Source of the DNA: JAVWPP01 sp036635835
GTDB lineage: Bacteria; Bacillota; Clostridia; TANB77; CAG-465
DNA: 64,000 nucleotides
Assembly: GCA_036635835.1 (NCBI GenBank)
Contig: JAVWPP010000001.1
Span: 124,001 to 188,000, forward strand
Direction: 5' to 3'
The notes under the pieces are model-generated. The model saw only the letters and a program-made list of their open reading frames with translations, was not told the DNA's origin and did not search any database. Shown here piece by piece: positions 1-7,739 of this stretch; the first letter of the stretch is position 1, and the number at the start of each line of letters is the position of its first letter. Made by a program: the position numbers and the translations under genes.

Positions 1-52
1 CTATTTCTGCTACCTTATTATTTGGTAAATCAATTCCTGCTATACGTGCCAT
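1..52 (-). CDS. rpsM: 30S ribosomal protein S13 (N-terminal fragment at window edge)
   Basis: Only the first 17 codons are inside the window; they read MARIAGIDLPNNKVAEI, the conserved S13 amino terminus. S13 sits in the head of the 30S subunit and contacts the P-site tRNA and the 50S bridge. An AGGAGGTG ribosome binding site overlaps the end of rpmJ directly upstream, and rpmJ-rpsM adjacency is the usual Firmicutes alpha-operon order. Confidence 0.93.
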   Translation of the reverse strand, partial: MARIAGIDLPNNKVAEI

Positions 53-70
53 TTAAGCCACACCTCCTAA

Positions 71-184
71 TTAACCTTGTCTTTGTTTGTGTTTTGCTGT
101 TGGACATATTACTCTAACAACACCTTTTCTTTTTATGATTTTGCATTTTTCACAAATCTTTTTTACAGATGGTCTTACTTTCAT
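71..184 (-). CDS. rpmJ: 50S ribosomal protein L36
   Basis: This 37-residue protein begins MKVRPSVKKICEKCKIIKRK and ends in KHKQRQG, the zinc-binding L36 pattern with C11, C14, C27 and H32. L36 is a small zinc-ribbon protein of the 50S subunit near the peptidyl-transferase region. AAAGGAGGAAC precedes the ATG. It lies between infA and rpsM as in most Firmicutes. The cysteine-containing form suggests no special zinc-sparing adaptation. Confidence 0.95.
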   Translation of the reverse strand: MKVRPSVKKICEKCKIIKRKGVVRVICPTAKHKQRQG

Positions 185-334
185 TTTCGATGTTCCTCCT
201 TTAAAAAATGCTTTTTGAAATACCGCTCAATGTGTGCAAGCTAATATTTCATATATATTAAAACAAACTATGTAATGAATCTTAGATTCACAGCCGCTAC
301 TTCATTTGCTTCAAACTAAATTAATAAATAATGA

Positions 335-553
335 CTACTTGCCTCTCCAAGTTATTCTACCTTTAGTTAAGTCATACGTTGATAATTCAAGTTTAACTTT
401 ATCCCCAGGAAGAATCTTAATGTAATGCATTCTAAGTTTACCTGATATATGAGCTAATACTTGATGCCCGTTTTCAAGTTGTACTTTAAAAGTTGCGTTT
501 GGTAATGCTTCTGAAACAATTCCCTCAACCTCAATTACATCATCTTTTGCCAT
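335..553 (-). CDS. infA: Translation initiation factor IF-1
   Basis: The 72-residue product starts MAKDDVIEVEGIVSEALPNA and ends in an RGRITWR-like tail, the full IF-1 S1/OB-fold. IF-1 binds the A site of the 30S subunit and assists IF-2 and IF-3 in start-codon selection. A GGAGGCGAAAAC ribosome binding site precedes the ATG. A consensus promoter with its -35 box in the 3' end of map lies upstream, so infA-rpmJ-rpsM can be transcribed independently of adk-map. Confidence 0.97.
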   Translation of the reverse strand: MAKDDVIEVEGIVSEALPNATFKVQLENGHQVLAHISGKLRMHYIKILPGDKVKLELSTYDLTKGRITWRGK

Positions 554-576
554 GTTTTCGCCTCCTATTTATTTCC

Positions 577-613
577 TTACCGCTACTTATGTTACTCTCA
601 CGGTAATGTAACA
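577..613 (-). promoter_or_regulatory. infA leader with interleaved inverted repeats
   Basis: On the minus strand TGTTAC (613-608) can pair with GTAACA (595-590). TTACCG (606-601) can pair with CGGTAA (582-577). The first arm of the second pair lies in the loop of the first, so the two helices are either alternatives or an H-type pseudoknot just upstream of the infA ribosome binding site. Confidence 0.4.
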
Positions 614-618
614 CATAT

Positions 619-647
619 ATTATACCGTTTCTCAACTAAAAAGTCAA
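619..647 (-). promoter_or_regulatory. Promoter for infA-rpmJ-rpsM
   Basis: On the minus strand TTGACT (647-642) is followed after 17 bp by TATAAT (624-619). The -35 element lies within the last codons of map. Predicted transcription starts near 612, giving a leader of about 60 nt. Confidence 0.75.
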
Positions 648-1400
648 GATGTCTGGTGAATTTTCTGTAATTATTATTGTATTTTCGTAATAGGCTCCTA
701 GCTTACCGTCTTTAGTGACTATTGTCCATAGATCCGAAAGGACTTCTACGTCTGGATTTCCTTCAGTAATCATAGGTTCTATTGCTAATCCCATTCCCTT
801 TACAAGCCTCATTCCAGTGCCTTTTCTACCTATATTAGGAACTCCAGGATCTTCATGCATTTCTTTACCTATACCATGTCCTTGAAAGTCTCTTAATAAC
901 CCAAATCCATTTTTTTCTACATAAGTTTGAATTGCATTTGAAATATCACCTATTCTATTTCCTGCTTTTGCATAATCCATTGCATAGAAAAATGCTTCTT
1001 CCGCAACTTTTATTAATTTTTCTGCAGTTTTAGATACTTTTCCTACCGCGTAAGTTCTTCCTGCATCTGCACAGTATCCATTTTTTTCAATAGTAACATC
1101 TAAACATAACACATCTCCTTCTTTTAAAGGTGTATTATTTGGTATTCCGTGTATTATTGCATCATTTACAGACATGCAAGTACAGTGTTTATATGATTTC
1201 CCTTCAGGAAACATACAAGGTACACCAATAAAAGATGGTTTTGCTTTATTTTCTTTTATTATTTTTGCAACCATTGTATCTAACTCAAGAGTTGTAACTC
1301 CCGGTTTAACTTCTTTTTCCATTGCTATGAAAATCTTTTTTACTATTTCACCTGCTTCACGCATTAATTGTATTTCTTTTTCGTTTTTTATATGTATCAT
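636..1400 (-). CDS. map: Methionine aminopeptidase, type I
   Basis: This 254-residue cytosolic metalloenzyme removes the initiator methionine from nascent proteins. The metal and catalytic residues of the family are visible: His in IIHGIP, the two Asp in LDVTIEKNGYCADAGRT, His in QGHGIG, Glu in AIEPM and the late Glu in YENTI. The N terminus MIHIKNEKEIQLMREAG is the classical short type I form, without a zinc-finger extension. It starts directly after the adk stop codon with a weak ribosome binding site, suggesting translational coupling. adk-map-infA is the standard Firmicutes order. Confidence 0.96.
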   Translation of the reverse strand: MIHIKNEKEIQLMREAGEIVKKIFIAMEKEVKPGVTTLELDTMVAKIIKENKAKPSFIGVPCMFPEGKSYKHCTCMSVNDAIIHGIPNNTPLKEGDVLCLDVTIEKNGYCADAGRTYAVGKVSKTAEKLIKVAEEAFFYAMDYAKAGNRIGDISNAIQTYVEKNGFGLLRDFQGHGIGKEMHEDPGVPNIGRKGTGMRLVKGMGLAIEPMITEGNPDVEVLSDLWTIVTKDGKLGAYYENTIIITENSPDILTF

Positions 1401-2021
1401 TTATTCAGCTAACGCTTGCTCTAAAGCTATTTCAGGAGTTTTTCCAGAATCAATAGACTTTAAAACACCTTTCTTTTTATAATATTCAACAATTGGATCT
1501 GTATTTGTATTAAATATTGCAAGTCTTCTATCTAAAGCTTCTTTATTGTCATCTGCTCTTACTTTTATTTCAGAACCACATTTATCGCAAATATTTTCTA
1601 CTTTTTCTGGTGTATCTAAACTAAAAGTTGCTCTACAATTTACACATTCTTTTCTTGAAAGAATTCTTCTGTATATTGTTTCTTTAGATACTTCTAATAA
1701 AAACGCAGCAGTTACTTTTCTATTAATAGATCCAAGTAATTGGTCTAAACATACTGCTTGTTCGTAATTTCTAGGATATCCATCTAATATAAATCCAGCT
1801 TTACAATCGTCTTTAGAAATTCTATTTAATAACAAAGTATTTATTACACTATCTGGTAATAATTCTCCTTTTTGAAGTAACTCAATTGCTTCTTTAGGTA
1901 AATCTTCAGTTTTTCTAAGCATTTCTCCTGTAGATATACATGGTATTCCTTTATTTTCAGAGATCAATCTAGAAATTGTTCCCTTCCCTGAGCCTGGTGC
2001 TCCTAATAAAACTATTATCAC
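1401..2021 (-). CDS. adk: Adenylate kinase (functional copy)
   Basis: This enzyme interconverts ATP + AMP and 2 ADP. I place the start at a GTG (2021) because GGAGGG lies 7 nt upstream of it and the product then begins MIIVLLGAPGSGKGT, matching the family; an upstream in-frame ATG at 2042 has no ribosome binding site. The 206-residue product has the P-loop GAPGSGKG, the AMP-binding DGYPRN motif and a LID with four cysteines (CVNCRATF...CDKCGS), the zinc-LID type common in Gram-positives. A damaged paralogue lies immediately upstream (2158-2772). Confidence 0.95.
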   Translation of the reverse strand: MIIVLLGAPGSGKGTISRLISENKGIPCISTGEMLRKTEDLPKEAIELLQKGELLPDSVINTLLLNRISKDDCKAGFILDGYPRNYEQAVCLDQLLGSINRKVTAAFLLEVSKETIYRRILSRKECVNCRATFSLDTPEKVENICDKCGSEIKVRADDNKEALDRRLAIFNTNTDPIVEYYKKKGVLKSIDSGKTPEIALEQALAE

Positions 2022-2112
2022 TATTATTCCCTCCATATTCATTCACATAATATTATTACATATTTTCGTCCAAAAGTAAAGATTGAATGCGTATTTTCTT
2101 TGTTTTATATGC

Positions 2113-2143
2113 AAAAAAAACACAAACTATTATGTTTGTGTTT
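2113..2143 (-). terminator. Rho-independent terminator after the second adk copy
   Basis: A 10-bp stem (2143-2134 with 2127-2118, AAACACAAAC/GTTTGTGTTT) with a 6-nt loop is followed on the minus strand by a run of eight T. It separates the damaged adk copy from the intact adk-map unit. Confidence 0.8.
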
Positions 2144-2157
2144 TTAAATTGATTTTT

Positions 2158-2772
2158 CTAAAAAATATCCTTGATTATTTCCTCAACTTCCATATTTCCA
2201 TCTATTACTTTTAGTATACCTTTATTTTTGTAATATTCTATTATTTCTTTTGACTCATTATCAAAAATTTGAATTCTTCTTTTAATGCTATTTATATTAT
2301 CATCAGATCTTTTTTTTAGATAACTATGACAACAATCACATATATTTTCGTTTTTAGGTTTGTTGTTTATATTATATATTTTTCCACAATTATCGCATTG
2401 AATTCTTTCAATAACTCTATTTATTAATATGTCTTTAGGTACATCTAAAAAAATCACTTTTTCCTCTTCAGTATTTAGATTTTTAAATGTATTTTCTAAA
2501 AATGCCACTTGAGAAAAGTTTCTAGGATATCCATCTAAAATAAAACCTTCTTAGCAATCTTTTGCTTTAACTCTATTTTTTAAGACTTCATTTACAATAT
2601 CATCAGTTAAAAGTTCACCACTTCTAATTGCTTTAATGTCTTCGCTAGTTAAAAATTCGTTTTTTCTTAAAAGCTCACCTGTAGATATCGTTGGTATTCC
2701 GGTTTTTTCTGAAATAGCTCTTGCTATAGTGCCTTTACCTGAGCCTGGTGCTCCAATTAAAATAATTCTCAT
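2158..2772 (-). pseudogene. Second adenylate kinase gene, interrupted by one in-frame TAA
   Basis: Read in one frame this region encodes a whole adenylate kinase. It begins MRIILIGAPGSGKGT and has ISTGELLRK, then after a TAA at 2551-2553 continues EGFILDGYPRN, the four-cysteine LID (CDNCGK...CDCC), KRSDD and a complete C terminus. No base is lost or gained. The TAA sits where the intact neighbour has AAA (Lys), so one substitution explains it. The gene keeps a consensus promoter, a GGGAGG ribosome binding site and its own terminator. The protein differs substantially from the intact Adk, so this is an older paralogue, not a recent tandem copy. The two halves could not work separately. Confidence 0.85.
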
Positions 2773-2828
2773 ATATTTTGCCTCCCTATTATTTATTAAA
2801 ATAATATCTATAAATATTTGTCTAAAAT

Positions 2829-2857
2829 ATTATATCATAGTTATGTAAAGTTGTAAA
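2829..2857 (-). promoter_or_regulatory. Promoter for the damaged adk copy
   Basis: TTTACA (2857-2852), 17 bp, then TATAAT (2834-2829) on the minus strand, downstream of the secY terminator. The gene was therefore an independent transcription unit. Confidence 0.75.
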
Positions 2858-2901
2858 GTATTTTTTAAAGATATATGTACAAAGTATCCGGGTTATTGAA
2901 T

Positions 2902-2931
2902 AAAAAAAATAGCACTATCTAAGATAGCACC
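2902..2931 (-). terminator. Terminator of the S10-spc operon after secY
   Basis: GGTGCTATC (2931-2923) pairs with GATAGTGCT (2919-2911), allowing G-U pairs, around a 3-nt loop. A run of eight T follows on the minus strand. It lies 17 bp after the secY stop codon. Confidence 0.75.
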
Positions 2932-2947
2932 ATTTCTTTTACATAAT

Positions 2948-4255
2948 TTAGTCTATAAATCCTTTATAGTGTCTGCTCACCATTTGTGATTCTAATTGTT
3001 TTAATATTTCAAGTGCAACACCTACTACGATAAGTATTGATGTTCCTCCAAAAGAAACTTTTAAAGCTGGCATTAATCCTTGTACTAATATTGGTAGTAC
3101 AGCAACTAATGCTAGGAAAAATCCTCCTGCCCATGTAATATTGTTTAATACATTAGATATATAATCACTAGTTGGTTTACCAGCTCTTATACCAGGAATA
3201 AATCCTCCATTTTTCTTTAGGCCATTAGCCATTTCTATTGGGTTAACTATTATTGTAGTATAGAAGAATGTAAATACTAGGATAAGTATCATATATATTA
3301 ATGCATATGCTACAAGTCCCCATACATTACCTGTATTCATTGAAAACATATCGTATACACCTTTCCAGAACCCTGTTGGGGCACCTTTAGATACGATTTG
3401 TATAATTGTTGCTGGAAACATCATGAATGACATTGCGAATATAACAGGAATTACACCAGCCATAGCCACTTTAAGTGGTATATGAGTGTTTTGTCCTCCC
3501 ATCATTCTTCTTCCGACAACTCTTTTTGCATAGTTTACAGGAATTCTTCTTTCTGCTTGTTGTACAAAAATTACTCCAGCAACTAGTGCTATCATAGCTG
3601 CAACAAATGCAACTAATACTAACACATGAGTAAGGCTAGTAGCATAATTAACTAATGCTGATACTGCAGCAGGAGCTCTTGAAACGATACTTACAAATAT
3701 GATCATTGATACACCATTTCCAAGTCCTGTTTCTGTTATTTTATCTGATAGCCACATTAATAAAGCTGTTCCAGCCATTAATGAAGATACAAATAGTAAT
3801 AATCCTACTATCATTCCAGCGCCAGATAATAAAGGTCCTACTAAGAACTTTCTATATTGAAGATATAAACCTACACCTTCAACAAGAGCAAAAGCAACAG
3901 TTAAATATTTAGTATATTTAGCTAATTTCTTTTTGCCTGTTTCACCTTCTCTAGCTAATTTTTCTAAACTAGGTATTACAATTTGTAATAAATTTAGAAT
4001 AATTGATGCTGTGATGTATGGTCCAATTGTCATAGCAAATATTGATAGACGACTGAACGCACCACCTGATATAATATTGATAGTTCCTAATATTCCATTA
4101 CTAGCATTATTAAAGTCTTCCATAAAGGCGATTTTATTAATACCTGGTACTGTTATAAAAGAACCAATTCTATATAATACAATTATAAAGAACACATATA
4201 AAATTTTCTTTTTAATATCTTTTACAGAAAATATATCTTTTAAGGTTTGAAGCAT
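2948..4255 (-). CDS. secY: Protein translocase subunit SecY
   Basis: The 435-residue product is the channel-forming subunit of the Sec translocon in the cytoplasmic membrane. It has about ten hydrophobic helices, beginning with MLQTLKDIFSVKDIKKKILY. The plug/TM2 region TVPGINK and GGAFSRLSIFAMTIGPYITAS and the cytosolic loop QQAERRIPVNYAKRVVG are recognisable family signatures. It begins 1 bp after the rplO stop, so translation is probably coupled. adk, its usual next partner, is separated by a terminator and by a broken adk copy. Confidence 0.97.
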   Translation of the reverse strand: MLQTLKDIFSVKDIKKKILYVFFIIVLYRIGSFITVPGINKIAFMEDFNNASNGILGTINIISGGAFSRLSIFAMTIGPYITASIILNLLQIVIPSLEKLAREGETGKKKLAKYTKYLTVAFALVEGVGLYLQYRKFLVGPLLSGAGMIVGLLLFVSSLMAGTALLMWLSDKITETGLGNGVSMIIFVSIVSRAPAAVSALVNYATSLTHVLVLVAFVAAMIALVAGVIFVQQAERRIPVNYAKRVVGRRMMGGQNTHIPLKVAMAGVIPVIFAMSFMMFPATIIQIVSKGAPTGFWKGVYDMFSMNTGNVWGLVAYALIYMILILVFTFFYTTIIVNPIEMANGLKKNGGFIPGIRAGKPTSDYISNVLNNITWAGGFFLALVAVLPILVQGLMPALKVSFGGTSILIVVGVALEILKQLESQMVSRHYKGFID

Positions 4256-4256
4256 A

Positions 4257-4697
4257 TTACTTCACCTCGATCTTTCCACCTGCAGCTTCAATTTTTGATT
4301 TTGCAGATTCAGAAAAACACTTAGCTACAACAGTAAGTTTTTTAGTTAAGTTACCATTTCCTAATACTTTAACTCCAGATAATTCTTTTCTAACAATTCC
4401 TTCTTTAAGTAATAATGCAGCGTCAACTACTGTACCATCTTCAAATACTTCTAAAGATGAAACATTAACTATTGCATATTCTCTAGCAAAAATGTTGTTG
4501 AATCCTCTTTTAGGAATTCTTCTATATATAGGTGTTTGTCCACCTTCGAATCCTCTTCTAACTCCACCGCCACTTCTAGCATTTTGTCCTTTATGACCTT
4601 TACCAGCAGTTTTACCTGTGCCTGATCCAATTCCTCTTCCTACTCTTTTAACACCAGAAGTGCTTCCAAAAGCGGGACCTAAATCGTTTATTTTCAT
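4257..4697 (-). CDS. rplO: 50S ribosomal protein L15
   Basis: The 146-residue product has the L15 signature: MKINDLGPAFGSTSGVKRVG followed by a Gly/Lys-rich extension (GIGSGTGKTAGKGHKGQ). L15 binds 23S rRNA late in 50S assembly. In most bacteria rpmD (L30) lies directly upstream; here only 54 bp separate rplO from rpsE and they hold a promoter and a hairpin instead. GGGAGGACG precedes the ATG. Confidence 0.97.
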   Translation of the reverse strand: MKINDLGPAFGSTSGVKRVGRGIGSGTGKTAGKGHKGQNARSGGGVRRGFEGGQTPIYRRIPKRGFNNIFAREYAIVNVSSLEVFEDGTVVDAALLLKEGIVRKELSGVKVLGNGNLTKKLTVVAKCFSESAKSKIEAAGGKIEVK

Positions 4698-4716
4698 TTT
4701 TTGCGTCCTCCCTTCA

Positions 4717-4735
4717 ATAGGTATTTAGTACCTAT
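4717..4735 (-). repeat. Inverted repeat in the rplO leader
   Basis: ATAGGTA (4735-4729, minus strand) and TACCTAT (4723-4717) form a perfect 7-bp stem around CTAAA. It lies between the internal promoter and the ribosome binding site of rplO, in the place normally held by rpmD. Confidence 0.6.
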
Positions 4736-4745
4736 CCATACGGAT

Positions 4746-4774
4746 ATTATACTATTTTTTTAATAAATCTTCAA
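4746..4774 (-). promoter_or_regulatory. Internal promoter for rplO-secY
   Basis: TTGAAG (4774-4769) lies within the last codons of rpsE, followed after exactly 17 bp by TATAAT (4751-4746). It could transcribe rplO and secY independently of the long ribosomal operon. The boxes are close to consensus, but activity is inferred. Confidence 0.6.
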
Positions 4775-5246
4775 CCTTTTTTCCTCTAAGTCTAGCAATT
4801 TCTTCGATTGTTCTTGTTTCTTGTAATGCTTTCATTGTTGCATATACAACATTTCTTGCATTTCTAGAACCTAAAGTTTTTACAGTTACATCTCTTATTC
4901 CAGCAAGTTCCATTACTGGTCTTACTGCTCCTCCAGCGATAACTCCTGTTCCCTCTGGAGCTGGTTTTATTATAACATTTGTTGATCCAAATGATGTAGT
5001 TGATCCGTATGGTAGTGTTCCATTAACTAATGGTACATTTATAAGGTTTTTTCTAGCTTCTTCTGATGCTTTTCTGATAGCGTCTGGTACTTCAGAAGCT
5101 TTTCCGCTTCCAACTCCAACTCTACCGTTTTCATCTCCAACAACTACTAAAACGCTAAATCTAAATGTTCTACCACCTTTAACAACTTTAGCTACTCTAC
5201 TTACGTGAACAACTTTTTCTTTTAATTCTGTTTTAGTTTCTTGCAC
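4752..5246 (-). CDS. rpsE: 30S ribosomal protein S5
   Basis: The 164-residue product has the S5 double-stranded RNA-binding fold: KVVKGGRTFRFSVLVVVGDE and GRVGVGSGKASEVPDAIRKA. The C-terminal half (TVKTLGSRNARNVVYATMKAL) is also typical. S5 lies at the mRNA entry side of the 30S subunit and influences decoding accuracy. It starts with GTG after GGAGG. The normally downstream rpmD is missing. Confidence 0.97.
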   Translation of the reverse strand: MQETKTELKEKVVHVSRVAKVVKGGRTFRFSVLVVVGDENGRVGVGSGKASEVPDAIRKASEEARKNLINVPLVNGTLPYGSTTSFGSTNVIIKPAPEGTGVIAGGAVRPVMELAGIRDVTVKTLGSRNARNVVYATMKALQETRTIEEIARLRGKKVEDLLKK

Positions 5247-5264
5247 TGTAATTTCCTCCTTTTT

Positions 5265-5624
5265 TTAGAATTCAAGTCCTGCTTCTCTAGCTGCTTCAGC
5301 TAAAGCTTTAACTTTTCCGTGATATAAGTATCCATTTCTATCAAATACAACTTTAGTTAATTTTAGTTCTAAAGCTTTTTTTGCTATTAAAGTTCCTACT
5401 TCAGTTGCAGCTTCTATGTTTGAAGCTTTTACTTTTACTTCTTTATTAAGAGTAGAAGCACTACAAAGAGTAACTCCAGTTTCATCATTAATTATTTGAG
5501 CATAAATATTATTTAAGCTTCTAAATACTGATAATCTTGGTCTAGCAGATGTACCTTTAACTCTATTTCTAACTCTATATTGTCTAGAAATTCTACCTTC
5601 ATTTTTGCTTATTTTGTTTATCAT
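5265..5624 (-). CDS. rplR: 50S ribosomal protein L18
   Basis: The 119-residue product has the conserved L18 core RISRQYRVRNRVKGT, RPRLSVFRSLNNIYAQIIND and the C-terminal FDRNGYLYHGKVKALAEAAR. L18 helps attach 5S rRNA to the large subunit together with L5. It sits in the usual order rplF-rplR-rpsE with short spacers. Confidence 0.97.
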   Translation of the reverse strand: MINKISKNEGRISRQYRVRNRVKGTSARPRLSVFRSLNNIYAQIINDETGVTLCSASTLNKEVKVKASNIEAATEVGTLIAKKALELKLTKVVFDRNGYLYHGKVKALAEAAREAGLEF

Positions 5625-5650
5625 TATAAGTTCCCTCCTTTACCTAGGAT

Positions 5651-6187
5651 TTATTTTTTACCGCCTGCTTTACCTTCTTTTCTCTTTATAACTTCATCAG
5701 TATATTTGATACCTTTACCTTTATAAGGTTCTGGTGGTCTCTTACTTCTGATGTCAGCTGCTAATTGTCCTACAACTTGTTTGTTGATTCCTTTAACAAC
5801 TATTGAGTTTTGAGAAGGTACATCGATTGAAATTCCTTCGAATTCTTCTATTTCAACTGGATGAGAATACCCAAGAGTTAATACTAATTTAGTACCTTGC
5901 TTTTGTGCTTTATATCCTATTCCATTGATTTCTAAAACTTTTTGGAAACCTTCAGTTACACCAGTTATCATATTGTTAACCAATGTTCTTGTTAGTCCAT
6001 GAACAGCTTTAAACTTATCTGATGCTCTTTCAACTTTTACTACAGCACCATCAACTGTTACTGTTAAATTTTTATCAAAATCTTGAGTTAAAGTTCCCTT
6101 AGGTCCTTTTACAGTTACAAGATTTCCTTCAACCTTAACTTCTACTCCAGCTGGAACTGTAATAGCTTTGTTACCTATTCTTGACAT
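5651..6187 (-). CDS. rplF: 50S ribosomal protein L6
   Basis: The 178-residue product begins MSRIGNKAITVPAGVEVKVE and contains the VKGPKGTL motif of the first repeat and RRPPEPYKGKGIKY near the C terminus, the L6 signature. L6 lies near the sarcin-ricin loop and supports factor binding. Length and motifs are normal. Confidence 0.97.
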   Translation of the reverse strand: MSRIGNKAITVPAGVEVKVEGNLVTVKGPKGTLTQDFDKNLTVTVDGAVVKVERASDKFKAVHGLTRTLVNNMITGVTEGFQKVLEINGIGYKAQKQGTKLVLTLGYSHPVEIEEFEGISIDVPSQNSIVVKGINKQVVGQLAADIRSKRPPEPYKGKGIKYTDEVIKRKEGKAGGKK

Positions 6188-6211
6188 TTTGTTTACCTCC
6201 TTTGCTTTGTA

Positions 6212-6607
6212 CTACCAAATATATGCTAATACTTCTCCACCTACGTTTTGTCTTCTTGCTTCTTTATCAGTTATAATACCTTTAGATGTTGAAACTATAG
6301 CTATACCTAAACCGTTTAATACTCTTGGAAGATCTTCCACTTCTGCATAGATTCTTAAACCAGGTTTACTAATTCTTTTTAATCCTTGAATTACTTTAGT
6401 TCTATTTTCGTATTTTAATGTTATTCTTATTAATCCTTGAGCGCCTGCTTCTACTACTTCAAATGAAGTTATAAAACCTTCATTTAATAGTATATCAGCA
6501 ATTGCTTTTTTAACTTTTGAATACGGAACGTCAACTGTAGCGTGTCTTTGGCTATTAGCGTTTCTTATTCTTGTTAACATATCAGCTATTGGATCTGTTA
6601 TATTCAT
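6212..6607 (-). CDS. rpsH: 30S ribosomal protein S8
   Basis: The 131-residue product begins MNITDPIADMLTRIRNANSQ and has the STSKGIITDKEARRQNVGGEVLAYIW end that contacts helix 21 of 16S rRNA. S8 is a primary binder of the central domain. In E. coli it also represses the spc operon, but I see no site here that proves this. Confidence 0.97.
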   Translation of the reverse strand: MNITDPIADMLTRIRNANSQRHATVDVPYSKVKKAIADILLNEGFITSFEVVEAGAQGLIRITLKYENRTKVIQGLKRISKPGLRIYAEVEDLPRVLNGLGIAIVSTSKGIITDKEARRQNVGGEVLAYIW

Positions 6608-6636
6608 AGCTTAATACCTCCTTTTTCTATATTTTC

Positions 6637-6822
6637 TTACCAGCTTGCTTTTTTGATTCCTGGTATATCACCTTGGTATGCCAATTTTCTAAAGCATAGA
6701 CGGCATACTCCAAATTTTCTCATGTATGAGTGTGGTCTACCACATATTTGACATCTATTATAATATCTTGTGCTAAACTTTGGTGTTCTTTGTTGTTTAG
6801 CGATCATTGATTTTTTTGCCAT
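6637..6822 (-). CDS. rpsN: 30S ribosomal protein S14, zinc-binding short form
   Basis: At 61 residues this is the short type-Z S14. It carries the two CxxC pairs in CQICGRPH and CRLCFRKLA and ends GDIPGIKKASW. S14 is part of the 30S head. The zinc form in the spc operon is the housekeeping version of Firmicutes; no zinc-free copy is present in the window. Confidence 0.97.
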   Translation of the reverse strand: MAKKSMIAKQQRTPKFSTRYYNRCQICGRPHSYMRKFGVCRLCFRKLAYQGDIPGIKKASW

Positions 6823-6835
6823 ATCTTTGCTCTCC

Positions 6836-7375
6836 TTATTTATTTTCGAATGGAAGACCTAGCATTTCTAAAAGTGCTTTAGCTTCTTCATCAGATTTTG
6901 CAGTTGTTACGAAAACAACATCCATTCCTCTAATTTTATCGATTTTATCATATTCAATTTCTGGGAATATTATTTGTTCTTTAACTCCCATATTAAAGTT
7001 TCCTCTTCCATCGAAAGATTTTGCAGATACACCTTTAAAATCTCTTACTCTAGGAAGTGCTACATTAAAGAATCTAGTCATAAAGTCATACATTTTTTCT
7101 GATCTTAATGTTACTTTACATCCTATGTTCATTCCTTCTCTAAGTTTGAATGCAGCTACTGATTTTTTTGCTTTTGTTATTATTGGTTTTTGTCCAGCAA
7201 TTGTTGTTAACTCATTAACAGCAACATCTAGTGCTTTTGAGCTTTCTTTTACTTCTGAAACTCCCATGTTAATAACTACTTTTTCAACTTTTGGTACTTG
7301 CATTACTGATGTATAATTAAATTTTTTCATTAAAGCAGGTACTACTTCGCTTTTATACTTTTCTTTTAAATTCAT
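6836..7375 (-). CDS. rplE: 50S ribosomal protein L5
   Basis: The 179-residue product has the L5 signatures VEKVVINMGVSE, AGQKPIITKAKKSVAAFKLREG and the C-terminal FPEIEYDKIDKIRGMDVVFVTTA. L5 binds 5S rRNA and contacts the P-site tRNA. It follows rplX at the normal position. Confidence 0.97.
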   Translation of the reverse strand: MNLKEKYKSEVVPALMKKFNYTSVMQVPKVEKVVINMGVSEVKESSKALDVAVNELTTIAGQKPIITKAKKSVAAFKLREGMNIGCKVTLRSEKMYDFMTRFFNVALPRVRDFKGVSAKSFDGRGNFNMGVKEQIIFPEIEYDKIDKIRGMDVVFVTTAKSDEEAKALLEMLGLPFENK

Positions 7376-7396
7376 TTTAAAAATCCTCCTTTCAGG

Positions 7397-7720
7397 CTAT
7401 TTTATTTCTTCTCCGCATTTTTTACATACTCTAACTTTTTCACCGTTTTCTAAAACTTTCATTCCTAATCTAACAGCTTTATTGCATTTAGAACAGAAAA
7501 CATTTACGTTTGATGCACTTATTGGAGCTTCTCTTTTTATTATTCCTGATTCTTGTCCTTGTTTTTTTGCTTTTGCATGTATTGTTCTTATGTTTGCACC
7601 TTCAACAAGTACTTTATTATCTTTTACTAATACAGCTGTTACTTTACCTTTAAGACCTTTGTCTTTACCAGCATTAACTACTACTGTATCTCCTTTTTTT
7701 ATTCTTACTTTAGCTATCAC
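7397..7720 (-). CDS. rplX: 50S ribosomal protein L24
   Basis: The 107-residue product contains the KOW motif KIKKGDTVVVNAGKDKGLKGKV-like start and a C-terminal zinc-ribbon (CSKCNKAVRLG...RVCKKCGEEI), as in many Clostridia. L24 initiates folding of 23S rRNA at its 5' end. It starts with GTG after GGAGGTG. Confidence 0.96.
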   Translation of the reverse strand: MIAKVRIKKGDTVVVNAGKDKGLKGKVTAVLVKDNKVLVEGANIRTIHAKAKKQGQESGIIKREAPISASNVNVFCSKCNKAVRLGMKVLENGEKVRVCKKCGEEIK

Positions 7721-7739
7721 TTAAATTCACCTCCACAAA

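Noticed and set aside
2551..2553. TAA reassigned as a sense codon, or programmed readthrough, in the second adk
   Set aside because: TAA ends many intact genes in the window, and there is no recoding signal or stem that would support programmed readthrough; a point mutation or error is simpler.
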